From Dermatemys mawii (lineage: Eukaryota; Chordata; Testudines; Dermatemydidae), in the NCBI GenBank assembly GCA_007922305.1, contig ML677335.1, forward strand, positions 18,634,246 to 18,698,245: DNA of 64,000 bases, given 5' to 3'. The notes beneath the pieces are model-generated. The model was given only the letters and a program-made list of their open reading frames with translations, was not told the origin of the DNA and searched no databases. Positions within the stretch are counted from its first letter, which is position 1. Each line of letters starts with the position of its first letter. A program made the translations under genes and the position numbers. Below are positions 25,201 through 36,689 of this stretch, in pieces.

Positions 25201-25359
25201 ACAAATGTGCCTTGGGGGCAATACAGCCTGACCTTGCTATAGGAGTCAAGGAGGGCCACAGTATGATTACAGACTGGGGTGGGGGGGAAGTTGGGTGCCC
25301 CCCACAGGTCCTTGTGTACAGGGTTGAGGAGAGGGCGAGCTGAAAGTGGAGCACTGGAC

Positions 25360-25720
25360 AAAAGCTCTATCTCTGATTAAACTGGAAGTGTTAAGATAAT
25401 CCCAAGGGAGAGCCCTTAACAAAATAGAAGGGGCATATTTATGGGCCAGATTTACTTCAGGGTTTAGGATCCTCTGAATGGGGGGAAAGAAGCCACGTAA
25501 TGTCCAAAAATAAGTTCTCAGTGGGGTGAAGAATGATCAAGAAAGTTACACCCCACAAGCTGCAATCTACAATAGGGCATCTTACCTTTGCTTGTCAGGT
25601 GGTGGCCCCGGGACTTGCATTCTGCACCTGGCTTTTAGTGGCCACCACAGGAATGTTTAGGCCCCATGATTTTATAACAGTTACTCAAGAGATGAAGGTG
25701 GGGCAGGTGTGGAGCAGTCC
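25360..25720 (+). pseudogene. DIRS-like ORF2 fragments (N-terminus and RNase H region)
   Basis: 25368-25480 gives, with stops, SLIKLEVLR then LWARFTSGFRI, resembling the start of DIRS ORF2 proteins (xxL..GF..GFRI). From 25533 an open frame reads KVTPHKLQSTIGHLTFACQV, VAPGLAFC and VATTGMFRPH, matching the I/L-G-HLNFAC-VAPGRAF block of the DIRS RNase H region. The RT palm between the two is deleted. Confidence 0.55.
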
Positions 25721-25725
25721 AGCTA

Positions 25726-25965
25726 TAACCTGGCTGTCCCCACTCCCTGGCTCCTGGCTCCCTGCTTCCATTCGGGCTGCCCTGGGGTCTGGAGTCTGGG
25801 CTTTCTGCTCCCAGTCAGGCTTCTGCCCAGTGCCAAGGCTCCCTGTTCTCAGGCAGGCTGCCCCTCAGCCTCCCAGCCAGGCTGTGCCTGCCCCCATCCC
25901 AGCTCCCAGCAGTTTCCCAGGAGAGCTGAGAGCCAGGGCGGCTTCTGTGTTTGATGAGTTATGGT
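25726..25965. repeat. GC-rich low-complexity-like block
   Basis: Repeating CTCCCTGGCTCC, CCTGGCTCCCTGC, CAGGCTGCC units. An open frame through it is a by-product of base composition. Origin unknown. Confidence 0.4.
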
Positions 25966-26214
25966 TTTAGAACAATCATTTAACAGTTATAGAACAAACA
26001 TTTAAGTATTACCTTATGGAATGGGATATCGAGGTTATAAAGTGAGATTAAGACATGCAGCAATCTACAAGCAATTCAAGTCTAAACACTGTCCACACAG
26101 ATATAAATCCATTAATTGTCTTCACAGTACTACACCCAGCTAAGCTAGTCTGGTTTCCAGCCATGCATTTGTCAATTTTCAGTGAGGCCTAAGGGCCTTG
26201 GCATGAGCTGGCAC

Positions 26215-26345
26215 CTGGCCTGCCAGCGAGTGTCTCAGTTTTCTCTTTTCCAGGCGGAACTGTCCCAAGTCTTTTTAATCTCTCCTCATATGGAAGCTCT
26301 TCCACACCACTAATCATTTTTGATGCCCTTTTTACAGTTTTCAGA
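26215..26345 (-). mobile_element. CR1 LINE fragment, antisense
   Basis: On the minus strand: ATGATTAGTGGTGTGGAAGA, GCTTCCATATGAGGAGAG, ATTAAAAAGACTTGGGAC, the same block as 48472-48540 of the long CR1 copy (C-terminal RT region). Confidence 0.75.
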
Positions 26346-26349
26346 TTGG

Positions 26350-28301
26350 GCTGATGAGGTTGGGGCTTCCAGCGTGTGCATTTGCTTCCCACTCATTCTA
26401 GATCAGGACAGTGATAATAGCAGCACAAATGGGGCTGTGCACTGGGGCAATTCAGGCAACTGGGAGTTGGCATTGTAATGCATGCAGGACGCCTCTGAGA
26501 TCTTGACTGGGAATCAGAGAGAATTTTTCTTGCATTTCTGTTTCACACAATTGCAGATGCACCAGGCACATGGGGTGTGGATCTGCGGGCGGGATATTGT
26601 AATAGTAATATAGTGGGAATTAGTTGCTTTTTATTGCCCACCAATTTTCTCCTTTTGAGGTTCATGCTGCTAAAGTACTCATTACTCCCCCCCCCCCCAA
26701 AGTGTATGTTTGCCTATTGTGTTCACTCCTGAATACACTCCTTTATTAAAACGTGCCTCTGTGCATTCATGCACGCACGGGTTTGCAATGAAGTATGGAA
26801 GATGGGTTGGGGAGGGAAGGAAGAGGTGAAATATGAGGAGGGTTAGAGTTTGTTTTTTGGGTTTTTTTTTTTCAGTATTACCGTCCACACAAGTTTAAAA
26901 AATGAGTCAGTTCCCCCAAAATCAAAAGATTGTCTAAAAGCTCATGAAATTAAAAATAAATTTGGAGGGAGTTCTTATTTCTTTGCACTGCCTTCATGTC
27001 ACGTAAGGGCTAGAAACTTGCTTTTTAAAAAAGGAAGCCCACGCTCATGCATTGGCTTGAATCCAACATGCAGCGCTTTAAGAAAAACAGTTGTCACATG
27101 ATTCACAATAAAAATGCAAGTGTTGGCAGCATATCTGGCACTTTCTTCAATAGAATATGGCCTTCCTGACTTCTATTGACATTGAACATGTAACTTCAAG
27201 GGCAGTGCAAAGAAAAGGCTCTTTATTCACAAGTTTATGAACTTGTGTAGATTTAGTTAAATGGAAGCATGTGGTGAGTTGGCTGCCCATGATGTAATGT
27301 TGCTGTGTTGGAGCACTGTTATTGTCTCCAGTAGTGTTCACTGTAAATTTTTTTGTTTATTTAATGTTTAGTGTGATTTTTTTAAAAAAATACCTAAGAC
27401 TAATTTTCTCCTTAAACAATTTTGCAACTAAGATATCTCTGAGTATCTTTTTGCTTAGCAAAATTCTGATTTTATTTTGTTTAACTTAAGTTCTTAGATC
27501 TTTTGCTTATTTTAAATTTATTTTAAAACTTTCATTTGTTATTCTTCAATTGTTAATGTTATCGTTTATTATGTTGACCTGCAGCTGGCTTCCTCTTCCC
27601 CCGTCTTTTTCCTAGCTTTTGTCTTGATCCTGGGCGTTTTATGGTTTGATTTTATTATTTTCCGTTGCACATCTTATTTTACCTTCATTGTTTGTTTGTT
27701 TTTTGTCTGAATTGTTTGCCTTCCTCTCACTGTCATTAAACTTCTTCTGGATTATGTTTTTGCACTGATTACCTGCTTTGCACATGCTGCTCAAAGTTTT
27801 CCCCTTGGCTCTTCTAGTTGATGATGTGTGTTAAAACTGTTTATTACCTTTATTACATCACTGTGTATACCTTGGAGAGGGAGCTATTATGCATGTGTTC
27901 TCTATTAGCAGTGCTCATTAGATTGGAGGAGGAAGTGTTGATTGTTTTTGGAGCTGGATGAGCTGTTTGACTGAGTGAAGATATTAAGATCTTACTTCAA
28001 GGAAGATGCCTATGGGTGTTTTTGTCTGGCTTATAGGGAATTTATGATGCAATTAAAGTTGATTGCAAAATTCAGAGAACCTTCTGCAGCAGAGAATTGG
28101 AGTATTAGGTCCTGATTCAGTAAGGTACTTACGCATATGAGTCCTGTTGAAGTCAGTGGAACAATTCACAGTTAAATTTAAGTACATGTATAAATACCTT
28201 GTAAACTGGGGGATTAGGTGAGTTTTGTTGTGTGCTGTTTGCCTGATAATTTTTGCAGTTTCAGTCCAGTTTGTTCTCAATATTCTTGGAGTTCTGCATT
28301 T
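26350..28301. other. intronic DNA, mostly unassigned
   Basis: Contains a poly-C run (26687-26698) and a poly-T run (26862-26872). 28103-28200 (CCTGATTCAGTAAGGTACTTACGC, GTTGAAGTCAGTGG) resembles a common reptile/avian hairpin repeat but is too short to be sure. Confidence 0.45.
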
Positions 28302-28925
28302 AAGAAAATCATAGATTCTAAGTCCAAATGGGACCACTGTGATCATCTAGTCTGATCTCTTGTATGCCAGACCATAGAACTCCAAACCCCCAACACTCCA
28401 TCAAAAAAAAAAAAATCCTAGAGCGTATCTTTTAGAAAAAAAATTATTATCTTGATTTGAAAAATGTCAATGATGGAGAGTGCACCATTACCTTTTAGTA
28501 AATTGTTCCAATGATTAATTACTCCCATTGGTAAAAATTTATGCCTTATTTCCAATCTGAATTTGTCTAGCATCACCTTCCAACCATAGGATTATGTTTA
28601 TATATTTTTTGATCGATTGAAGAGCCCATTATTAAATGTTTGTTCCACACGTAGATATCTATGTAATTTGATCACTTCATCCCTCCATGTTCTGATTATT
28701 AAGCTAAATAGATAGACTCAAGGAATGTGATCTCCATAAGTCGTGTTTTCTAATCCTTCAATTCTTATGGCACTTCTCTGAACCCTCCAATTTATCAAAA
28801 TCCTTCTTCCCAGGATAGTGTCCCCATCCTCTAAGTGTGTCCAACATACTTTGTTCCTAGATCTGTACATTTATATTTAGCCATATTAAAACACACATTT
28901 TTTGCTTCCACCCTTACCAAGCAAA
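28302..28925 (-). mobile_element. CR1 LINE, antisense, with internal deletion
   Basis: Same family and orientation as 17650-18745: TCATCTAGTCTGATCTC, AGTAAATTGTTCCAATG, GAATTTGTCTAGCATC, AATTTATCAAAATCCTTCTT. At 28808/28809 it jumps to CCCAGGATAGTGTCCCC, missing about 200 bases that the other copy keeps (about 18263-18466). A 13-A run lies at 28404-28416. Confidence 0.8.
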
Positions 28926-29366
28926 CTTACTGTTTTAAGTTGACAGTATTTTATTTGCTAACATATTTTCGTACTTTAATTTTTTTGGGATCATTTGCTA
29001 AAAAATTCCACCACTAGTGGTTAACAGATAAGATTCACGGACATTTCTGTATTGGTATATATTTATTATATCTCTTACGCTTTCTCTGTTGTTTACTGCA
29101 CCACAGAACTTAGGAGTCAGTTTGGCTATGTTTCTTACCCTCCATCCCATACCCTTCTTCTAGCTTTATCAACAGATCATCTGCTGGGATGAATTTTATA
29201 ATTAAGGACATCAGCTAGATTAATTGGTACAACTCCTATTGACAAAATTGGGCCTGCAAACTTTTACTGCCAAGAGTACTTCACAATATGTGCTACTGTG
29301 TAGTTCCATTGACTTAATAAAACTACATGAGGAAGTAAAAGTAATCACAGCAGTAACCACATGCCC

Positions 29367-29635
29367 ATATCAGAGGGGTAGCCGTGTTAGTCTGGATCTG
29401 CAAAAGCGACAAAGAGTCTTGCAGCACCTTATAGACTAACAGATCTTAGGGATCATGAGCTTTTGTGGGCTAAGACTCACTTCATCAGATGAATGTTGTG
29501 GAAATCTCCAGAAGCAGGTATAAATATGCAGGCAAGAAAGCAAGGTAAATTTAATCGGGTGTGGGGGGTGAGGCCCACTTCCAGCAGCTGATTTGGAGGT
29601 GTCTGGCAGTCTTTTTTGATCATCTCATCACCCAG
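29367..29635 (-). mobile_element. Penelope-like element, 3' end (5'-truncated)
   Basis: TCAGAGGGGTAGCCGTGTTA, AGAGTCTTGCAGCACC, GAGCTTTTGTGGGCTAAG, CACTTCATCAGATGAATG, GCAGGTATAAATATGCAGGC. Longer terminal part than the copy at 14803. The hammerhead-like core at 29455-29492 (minus strand CTGATGA, helix II, then AAAA instead of GAAA) is decayed. Confidence 0.65.
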
Positions 29636-29639
29636 CAGG

Positions 29640-32600
29640 TTATATGATTATATAAATTAATCATAATTATGGTTCTTATATTAAAGATGCACATTTGTTT
29701 TCAGTGTGCATGCTCCATTCTGGTTTTTGCCTCCATTTCTGATATTGTTTCCGCAGGGAAGCGGGAAAGCCTGACTTACCATCGTTAGTGCCTCTTTGAT
29801 CTCTGTTCTGAGCTGCATCTCTCAAGAGATGTGTGAATCTGGAGACAGAGCCAACGGGATCAGAAGAGGGGCTTTATTCCACCTTTGTACAGTATGCTAG
29901 GGTCTGATTTGGCTCCCACTGTAATCCAAAATAGCTTCATCTGTGTTGCAGTGGTCCCCAGAGACTTTCAGGTAGCCTGGGATAGAAGAAAGGCAGATCA
30001 ATTTGGCCATATCCAACACTGCACATATCTCCTCTAACACACTCCATGACCTGTTATGCTAGTTCTATGGTGCCTTGAGACACCACCGTGTCAAGGGAAA
30101 TCCTTAAGAGACGGGGGATCTGGCTGCTAAATGTCCTCTGTACACTGCAATAATGGTTTAAACGGATTGTGATGCAGTCTAGCTGAGGGCTGCAGTCTTA
30201 TGGGACAATTTCCTGTTATTTGAATAGGATATCTATTCTTTGCTGAAAAAAAATGTATTTTACCATGAAGAGGACTCAAATAAAAATGTCTGTCTTTATA
30301 ACTTATCCTCCATGGAAAAAGAATTTGAAAAGGTGAGACAGAACAGCAGAAGAAACAGTCTGTAAAATATTTTTGTGAGAGGTTTCAGTCAGTTTCTGTG
30401 AGAGGTTTTAATCATAGTTCTGCGCTGGTCATCATTTCTTTGACCGTCTTTCTCTACTTAATTGCAGAATAGTATTTATTATACTTCTGTGTCTGCTTAA
30501 ATAGCTCTTCACATTATATCAGGCCTGATTCTCCCTTCCCTTTTGTTCATGATTATCAGGAATAACATCACTTATATCGTGGTATTCATACTAATAACAA
30601 AATTATTTAAATAATGGAGCAATAGCCCAGCAATAGGTTGGGAATCCTATCTGATTTTATTTCTTTTCAATATATGTTGATTAAGATTGTTTTCTTGTTA
30701 GCTGTAAAATTTCTAGAAGAGGGTTTGGTTGGGTTTTTTGGTCCTATATTATTAATTGTCTACAGCTTTCCTTCAGTATCTACTTTTAGACCTTAAAGAG
30801 GTATTATAATGAAATTACCTTTAAAATTCACTGATAATTTAAATAAAGATCAATAGTTGTAATTAATACTACCTATGTTTGTTGTGGTTAGCATTTTAAA
30901 ATGGATCATTGAGGAACTGAACATGCTTCTTTACTTATTTTATCTTGTAATCGTTTTAAAGCACATAGGAAAATATAGTACTGCAAAAAAGTTCAGATCA
31001 TTAAAATCCTTGAAGAGCATAAACCAAAATTCTCCTGTAAAGGCAGTTACTATAGAATATGTATCTGGAGATTTGGAATTCATGTGTGTTTTTATAAATG
31101 TTCTCCTGTGTACTAAACATGTAACCTATAGTCTGATGTCCTGTGGCAGAAGAGAAACCCTTTTCACTTCAATTATATTATTTAAAATAATTTTACTCCC
31201 TCTAATTTGAAAAGAATGAAATGTTTGTTTCCCTTCAATAAAAGAAGAATACTGGAAACTTTCAGTGTAAATCCAGGTTAAGGAACTACACTGAATCCTC
31301 TCTTTACTTATCTCTAAATTAGAGCAAAATTCATCATGTCTGATATGGGGAAGGTATCATTGCCATTTAAGGGAATTCAAGCATTTAAATGGATTTGTAA
31401 ATACTTCTGAGAATGCATTTATTTAATTGTGGTCTTAAATAATCTGGAAAATTTATACAGTTAAACATATTTAAAAGTAGATTCTGACCCTTCTCATTCA
31501 ACCCATGAAGAAATGGTGAATATTAAGAGTACCTGTAAAATAATTACTCTTCAAGAACTTCATTGTCATCTTTTTACTCATGCCTCTAAAACATTGTTGA
31601 TGCATGAAATGATAAGGCTAGAATAGTTTTGATAAACGAGATGATTGAACTTTGCTAAGGATATCAAACCTTTGCTTCAGGCAGGATTTGATACACAGGA
31701 AAATGCAATAATATGATTTTCACTGCATGTTCACTTACATTCTCATCAACACGTTGTTTTTCTTCCAGACTAAAATATAAACAGATGAGATTTTATCATT
31801 ATATGGGCTCAATTCTGCCACCATAACATGAAGTAGTATCTTAATGTGCTAGTGTGCTTATTGAAATCATTGATGTTAACTATATGTGTACAGGACTAAT
31901 CAATGTAAAGACAGCAGAAAAAGACCAATAGAAATGATCAACCTATTTTTGGAACAAGAACACCCTTTCCATCCAGAGCCACTTGAGAAGATTCTGATAA
32001 AATGAAATTAGCACACAGTGTGTATTACAAAATGGCCACAGGAAAGTAGATTATTTTAATGGTATTTTTATCCTAAATTATCTGAAATCAGGTTTCCTTT
32101 GGCTTATAGCAGACATATTTTTAGGTCTACATTTCTTCATTATGGAAACTACAGTTCTCTCCCTGAAAAATCTATCTATCAGTCCAACTCCTATTAAAGC
32201 GAGTAAACTACCAAAGAAAACATACCTAACAATGGCCTTTACTAGAATAAGATTGGGCACTTAATTAGTTAAAAGAAATATGCATGCAGTAAATATCACC
32301 GTCAATACCAAAGCATAGTACTGTATATCTCCGTGTTGTTATGCTGCTCATAAGAAAGAATCATTGCTCACCTGGATAACCAAATAATAATAAATGTCTG
32401 AGCATATTCATACTTGAAGGCCCAGGCTCTTGCATTACAATAAATATACTTTTGTGAGGGTCTTGTATTTCTGAAGGTCTATCGGGCATTCTGACAACAC
32501 CCATACCTCCAACTTGAGCAGTTTTATGACCAGGTATATAATGAGTCAATTTAAAAAAGTATAAACATGTTAAAGAGAGTCACCTTCATTATTTAACAGC

Positions 32601-34599
32601 ATGAGTCCAATCCCACAATTCTTTGCTATTGAAAATTAGAGTAGTCCTTAACAGAGGACTGCACCCGTGGACCCTATGGTAAATTGTTAGATATTAGAGG
32701 TATTGGGAAGTTTGCCAGTGTTTTCACTTTTAAGGCTTGAGCCTACTCTGATATACTGGTGCTGAAGAGAATGTGTCCAGTAACATCAGCAACTGTGCTT
32801 GCACATACATGCTAAATAACTGATTTTTTTAATAATATACAGGCCAATGCAGCCATGGGTATAAAAGAAGAATTGAGCCCTGATCTTATCTGCTCTGACT
32901 TCATAAATTTAATTTTCTTTTATAATTACTTATTGAAAACTTTAAACAGTTCTATTAAATGCAAAAGATATCTGGAGCTAGACCTCATACCAGTGACTTG
33001 ACTGGGATAATTGTATTTAACAAATTCTTTGTTTGCCCATATAGCAGTCTCAAAACTGACCTAAAAAAAAAATACAAGTACTTTCAATGTATTCTGAACC
33101 TTACCAGGCTCAGAATTTCATATGATGTGACATTGTAACATTCCTTCTTTCTAAAATTTATATTGCTATCAGTTTCCTAGTGTTTAACTGTGTTTTAGCA
33201 ACAATGCACAATAAATGTCATGACTGTGCTATAACAATTCTGAATTATAAAATATTATACAAGGCAAATTGGCAGGATTTTTCATTCTTTCTGTCCTGAG
33301 AGAACAGTAACCGCTTAACAAATAGAAAATCAATAATTTGCAGTTATGTACATTGATTTGTTATTTTTTAAAATTAAAACTATTCCTTCTACTTCACTTA
33401 TGTCCTCATCCTACTCCTGTTGATGTCAATGGCAAAGCTCCAAATTTCTTTGAAGGAACAAGATCATGATCATGTGGAATATGAATTGAGCAAATGTAAA
33501 TTAAGATCTCTGAGTCTTTATAACCATGATATTCACTGAAAAGTCAATATTACTAACATTTAGCATATGCAGTGAAATGGTAGCCATGTCAATCTCAACA
33601 TTTAATACACATTTAGTGTTCAAAGTTTAAGGAATTACTGCAGTATTTGAGGTGACATGGTTGAAATGGAGCTTTCTAAAACACATGCGAGTCTTAAGTC
33701 ATCAAGAAAGTTGCAAGTAGAGCAGACTTTTTAAAAGTTCATCATGTTCAGAAATCTTAATCAACATGGTCCAGTGCATCAGCAGCTCTAAGACCATACA
33801 AGGAGAAGCAATGTCTAATTTACAGAAGTTGCTGTTTAGATAATAGTAAACTTATGTTCTGCAAATGAACCATTCCTTCTTCCTTTGGTTCAGTGAACCA
33901 CTTTGACACCATAAACAATTAGTTTGAAATTAGCTTGAAACCTACTTTCATGCTTATCTAAAAAAAACCTCTTCAGCAAGTCTTTCTTCCTCAATCTCCT
34001 TGCTCTTGTACTCACTCATTCTGTAATTATTTTAAATCTTGAGGTGAGGTAGTTCTTCCCCCTTTGTAGAATGTTCTCCTTCAAGTAGTAATCTCTCTCT
34101 AAAGCAAAATTAGTATGCAACACATGAACACTTGTATTTCTTTCTCAGCACTGTTTAAAAAGCATCACTAGACCTATAAAACCAATTAAAGAGCACATAC
34201 AAGATGTGAAAAGTGCATTTATTCACAGATTGCCATTGTTTGTTGCATTATATCATGCTTTACAAGGGGAAGAAGAGACAGGAAGTGTAATACAATACAG
34301 TCTAAACAGATACTCCTGTTTACCTATAAGAGAAGCACCCCCATTGTACAAAATCCAAATTAGGGTGTTGCAATAATGAAAAATCAAGATATTCATAATG
34401 TTAAGGAAGTTACAAGTTTTCTTTGCTGCCCATGCTGAAGACACATTAGCTGGGTATAGTAAAGTTGACAGTCAGAAACAGCATTCTCCTTTCCTATGGA
34501 CACTCAAATGCACAAGCAAAGCTTACAGATGGGGTTGCTTCTGTCAACAGCTGGGAAACCAGTGTCTGACCACGTTGTCATAGCAAGGTTTACTACTGT
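29640..34599. other. intronic DNA, no recognised element
   Basis: AT-rich. Reading frames here, including one of 111 codons at 30875, have no recognisable domains and the composition of non-coding DNA. Confidence 0.6.
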
Positions 34600-34995
34600 C
34601 TAGAATAAATGTTGCATAACAGTGACCTGTTGGTATGCATCAACAGAAGCAGTGGAAGAGGAAGCTGATTTTATGAACTGCTGGCTCACATTGCAGATGA
34701 GTCCTGTTGTGATTCTGATAATGGAAGATATGAATTCACAGGTTGATAGCGGACATGGTAAGCAAATGAATAGTGTTGGACACCACTGCATCAAGACAGC
34801 AAACAATAACGAGGAAAGATTAAGAGTTTGCTGTGAGAAGCACAATCTGATGATTGACAAGTACTGGTTTCCTCACAAAAGTGTGCACAAGGTTATATGG
34901 AACTCACCAGATGATCAAAACAAAAACCAATTTGACCATGTTGTTATCAGCAGCAGACATGTAACTGGCAAGAATGTCAGTTTCACTGCTGCTAG
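34600..34995 (+). pseudogene. LINE endonuclease (EEP-fold) fragment
   Basis: Reads CWYASTEAVEEEADF, LIMEDMNSQVDSG, EERLRVCCEKHNLMID, WFPHKSVHKVIWNSPD and QNKNQFDHVVISSR. This follows the apurinic-type LINE endonuclease: the YAPT block, GDxNA block (here EDMNS, catalytic Asp retained), the FPHK.. HK.TW.SPD block, and NQIDH. It belongs to a non-CR1 LINE whose clade I cannot name. N-terminal part and RT are missing; the frame is cut at about 34995 by GC-rich DNA. Confidence 0.65.
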
Positions 34996-35385
34996 TCTCC
35001 CTGCTGTGAAATTGAGCCCAGGGCAGGGCTCACAGCCTGGGGCTTGCTGTGGTGGGGAGAGGAGGGCTCCCACTGTCAGCTCTGCATCAGACCCCTCAGC
35101 GGAGCACCCTTAGCTGGGATGGGAGGGCTCCTGCAGTGAGTCCCACTGCTGGAGCTAACAACCTGGAGTCCTGCCTCCTCCTCCCAGTGAGGGATTGAGT
35201 ATGAGGGAGGAGACCCAGAGCTTGGGTGGCAGCTGGGCAGGCTCTTCTCTTCCCATCCATCAAGGGGAGGCAGTGGCCAGGCTCCAGTCTGTCAGCCCCA
35301 GCAGCTGGGCTCCTTGCTGTCAGCCAATGGGCAATGTAAGTAACAGTGTCTATACAGAAACTGCAACACTTAATTGCAGTTGGAC
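34996..35385. repeat. GC-rich unclassified insertion
   Basis: GC-rich block (GGGCAGGGCTCACAGCC, GGGAGAGGAGGGCTCCC, CCTCCTCCTCCCAGTGAGGG) beginning exactly where LINE coding similarity stops, ending near CAGTGTCTATACAGAAAC. Likely a MITE or other short element. Confidence 0.4.
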
Positions 35386-35739
35386 TTAATTGAGGAACAA
35401 GCCAGGGACAAGAATTAATATCAATGCTGTAGTGCTCGCTGTGTTTGCAAAGAGGATGTGAGATGAAAAGGAGAAAATATTCATGTGTAAATTATAGCAA
35501 GAAGTATTCTCTTCTTAAACATCCCTTTGCATTACTCAAGTTATTGTTTCCTTAACTAAAATCCTTCTTTCACATTCATTTTTTGTCCCTTAAATATTTG
35601 TCACTTTTGGGGAAGTCTGATGTTTCATTCCAGAAATTCTGATTCCTAGTGCCATATCATTAAGTATGAAGTAAATTATGTTTCAGTTTGAACAGTTAAT
35701 TTCTAAAGGAAAACAATCGAAGACTTCCCAGTTACTTCA

Positions 35740-36689
35740 GCAATATGTCATTGATCCAGTCATGCATATTTGGATATGTGGATGATCTTGAGTTTGTCAT
35801 CCACGCAAGCACTTTTACCCAAGAGGAATGCATCCTCACAGAAAAAGTGGAGGAGTACTATGCTTATGGTGACTCCTTTCAAATCCCCCCAAAACAGCGG
35901 TCTTCACATTCCACCTGTGTAACCAACATACAAAGAAATACCAAAATGTTACCTTCTGCAACCAAACTCAGGTATAAGGTTGCCTGAAGTATCTTGGAGT
36001 AGTTCTGGATCGCAGCCTTGCATGCTGCCAATACCTGGTGAAGATTGCTGCCAAGATAAAGGCTAGGAACTATATAATCTACAAACTAGCTGGACTAATT
36101 GGAGACCAGAGTCTCACACCTTGGGGACAGTCACATTGGCCCACATCATCTCAGCAACTTAATATTGTGCTCCAGTAAAGCTAGGCAGCGTACATTTGAA
36201 ATTTATTGATGTTCAATTAAACAGTACTATGAGTACTATTGTCACAGGAGTGCTTAAGTCACCACCAACAATCTGGCTTCTTATTCTTGTGCACATCTTA
36301 TCACCATCCCGCTGAAGAGAAGTAGCAATAATACAGAAATATAATCATGAAATATCAAAACCAGATTTGCTAATCTGTGAAGATCTCCAATCCCCCGTGA
36401 GATGTTGCTTTAAATTCAGGAACCTCTTCTGATTAGCGGCCAAAACTCTTAAACCTCAGGATTGACACCAAAAGACAAATATGGAGCCTATGGGGAAATA
36501 GCAGGGTCAAGAATCAAGACCTGATTATAGCACCTACAGACCAACCACCTGGCTTCACCATGACACGTAAAATGTGAATCACAGTGAACTGCCTCCAAAC
36601 CTCACAATGGCATCACAATGACTGACTTGATATGTTCCATGTCCCTGGAAGGCATAGAGTGGGTGACAGACTTGGATGTTGACCTTTAG
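35740..36689 (+). pseudogene. LINE reverse transcriptase C-terminal fragment
   Basis: Begins in the RT palm with GYVDDLEFVIHASTFTQ, the [FY]xDD catalytic motif, then (after frameshifts) YLGVVLDRSLA, KIKARNYIIYKLAG, LKSPPTIWLL, PDLLICEDLQSP and PPGFTMT, ending DLDVDL and TAG at 36687-36689. These blocks match a LINE RT family found in many animals (YLGVTLDR, KARNNIIRKL, PPGF.LPR). Several frameshifts and stops. Whether it was once joined to the endonuclease at 34600 is uncertain. Confidence 0.65.

Larger units (their letters stand above)
24820..25725 (+). mobile_element. DIRS-like retrotransposon remnant
   Basis: Three coding fragments in the order expected for DIRS elements: a gag-like piece (24825-25200), the start of ORF2 (25360-25480), and an RNase H-region piece (25533-25720). 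Most of the reverse transcriptase and all of the tyrosine recombinase are missing, so the copy is internally deleted. No inverted or split terminal repeats were found. Confidence 0.55.

Noticed and set aside
25726..25970. Downstream half of a 145-codon plus-strand frame
   Set aside because: Only the first part (to about 25720) is DIRS-like; the rest is low-complexity CTGGCTCC-rich sequence.
30875..31210. 111-codon frame in AT-rich DNA
   Set aside because: Composition and residue pattern are those of random AT-rich sequence; no motif.
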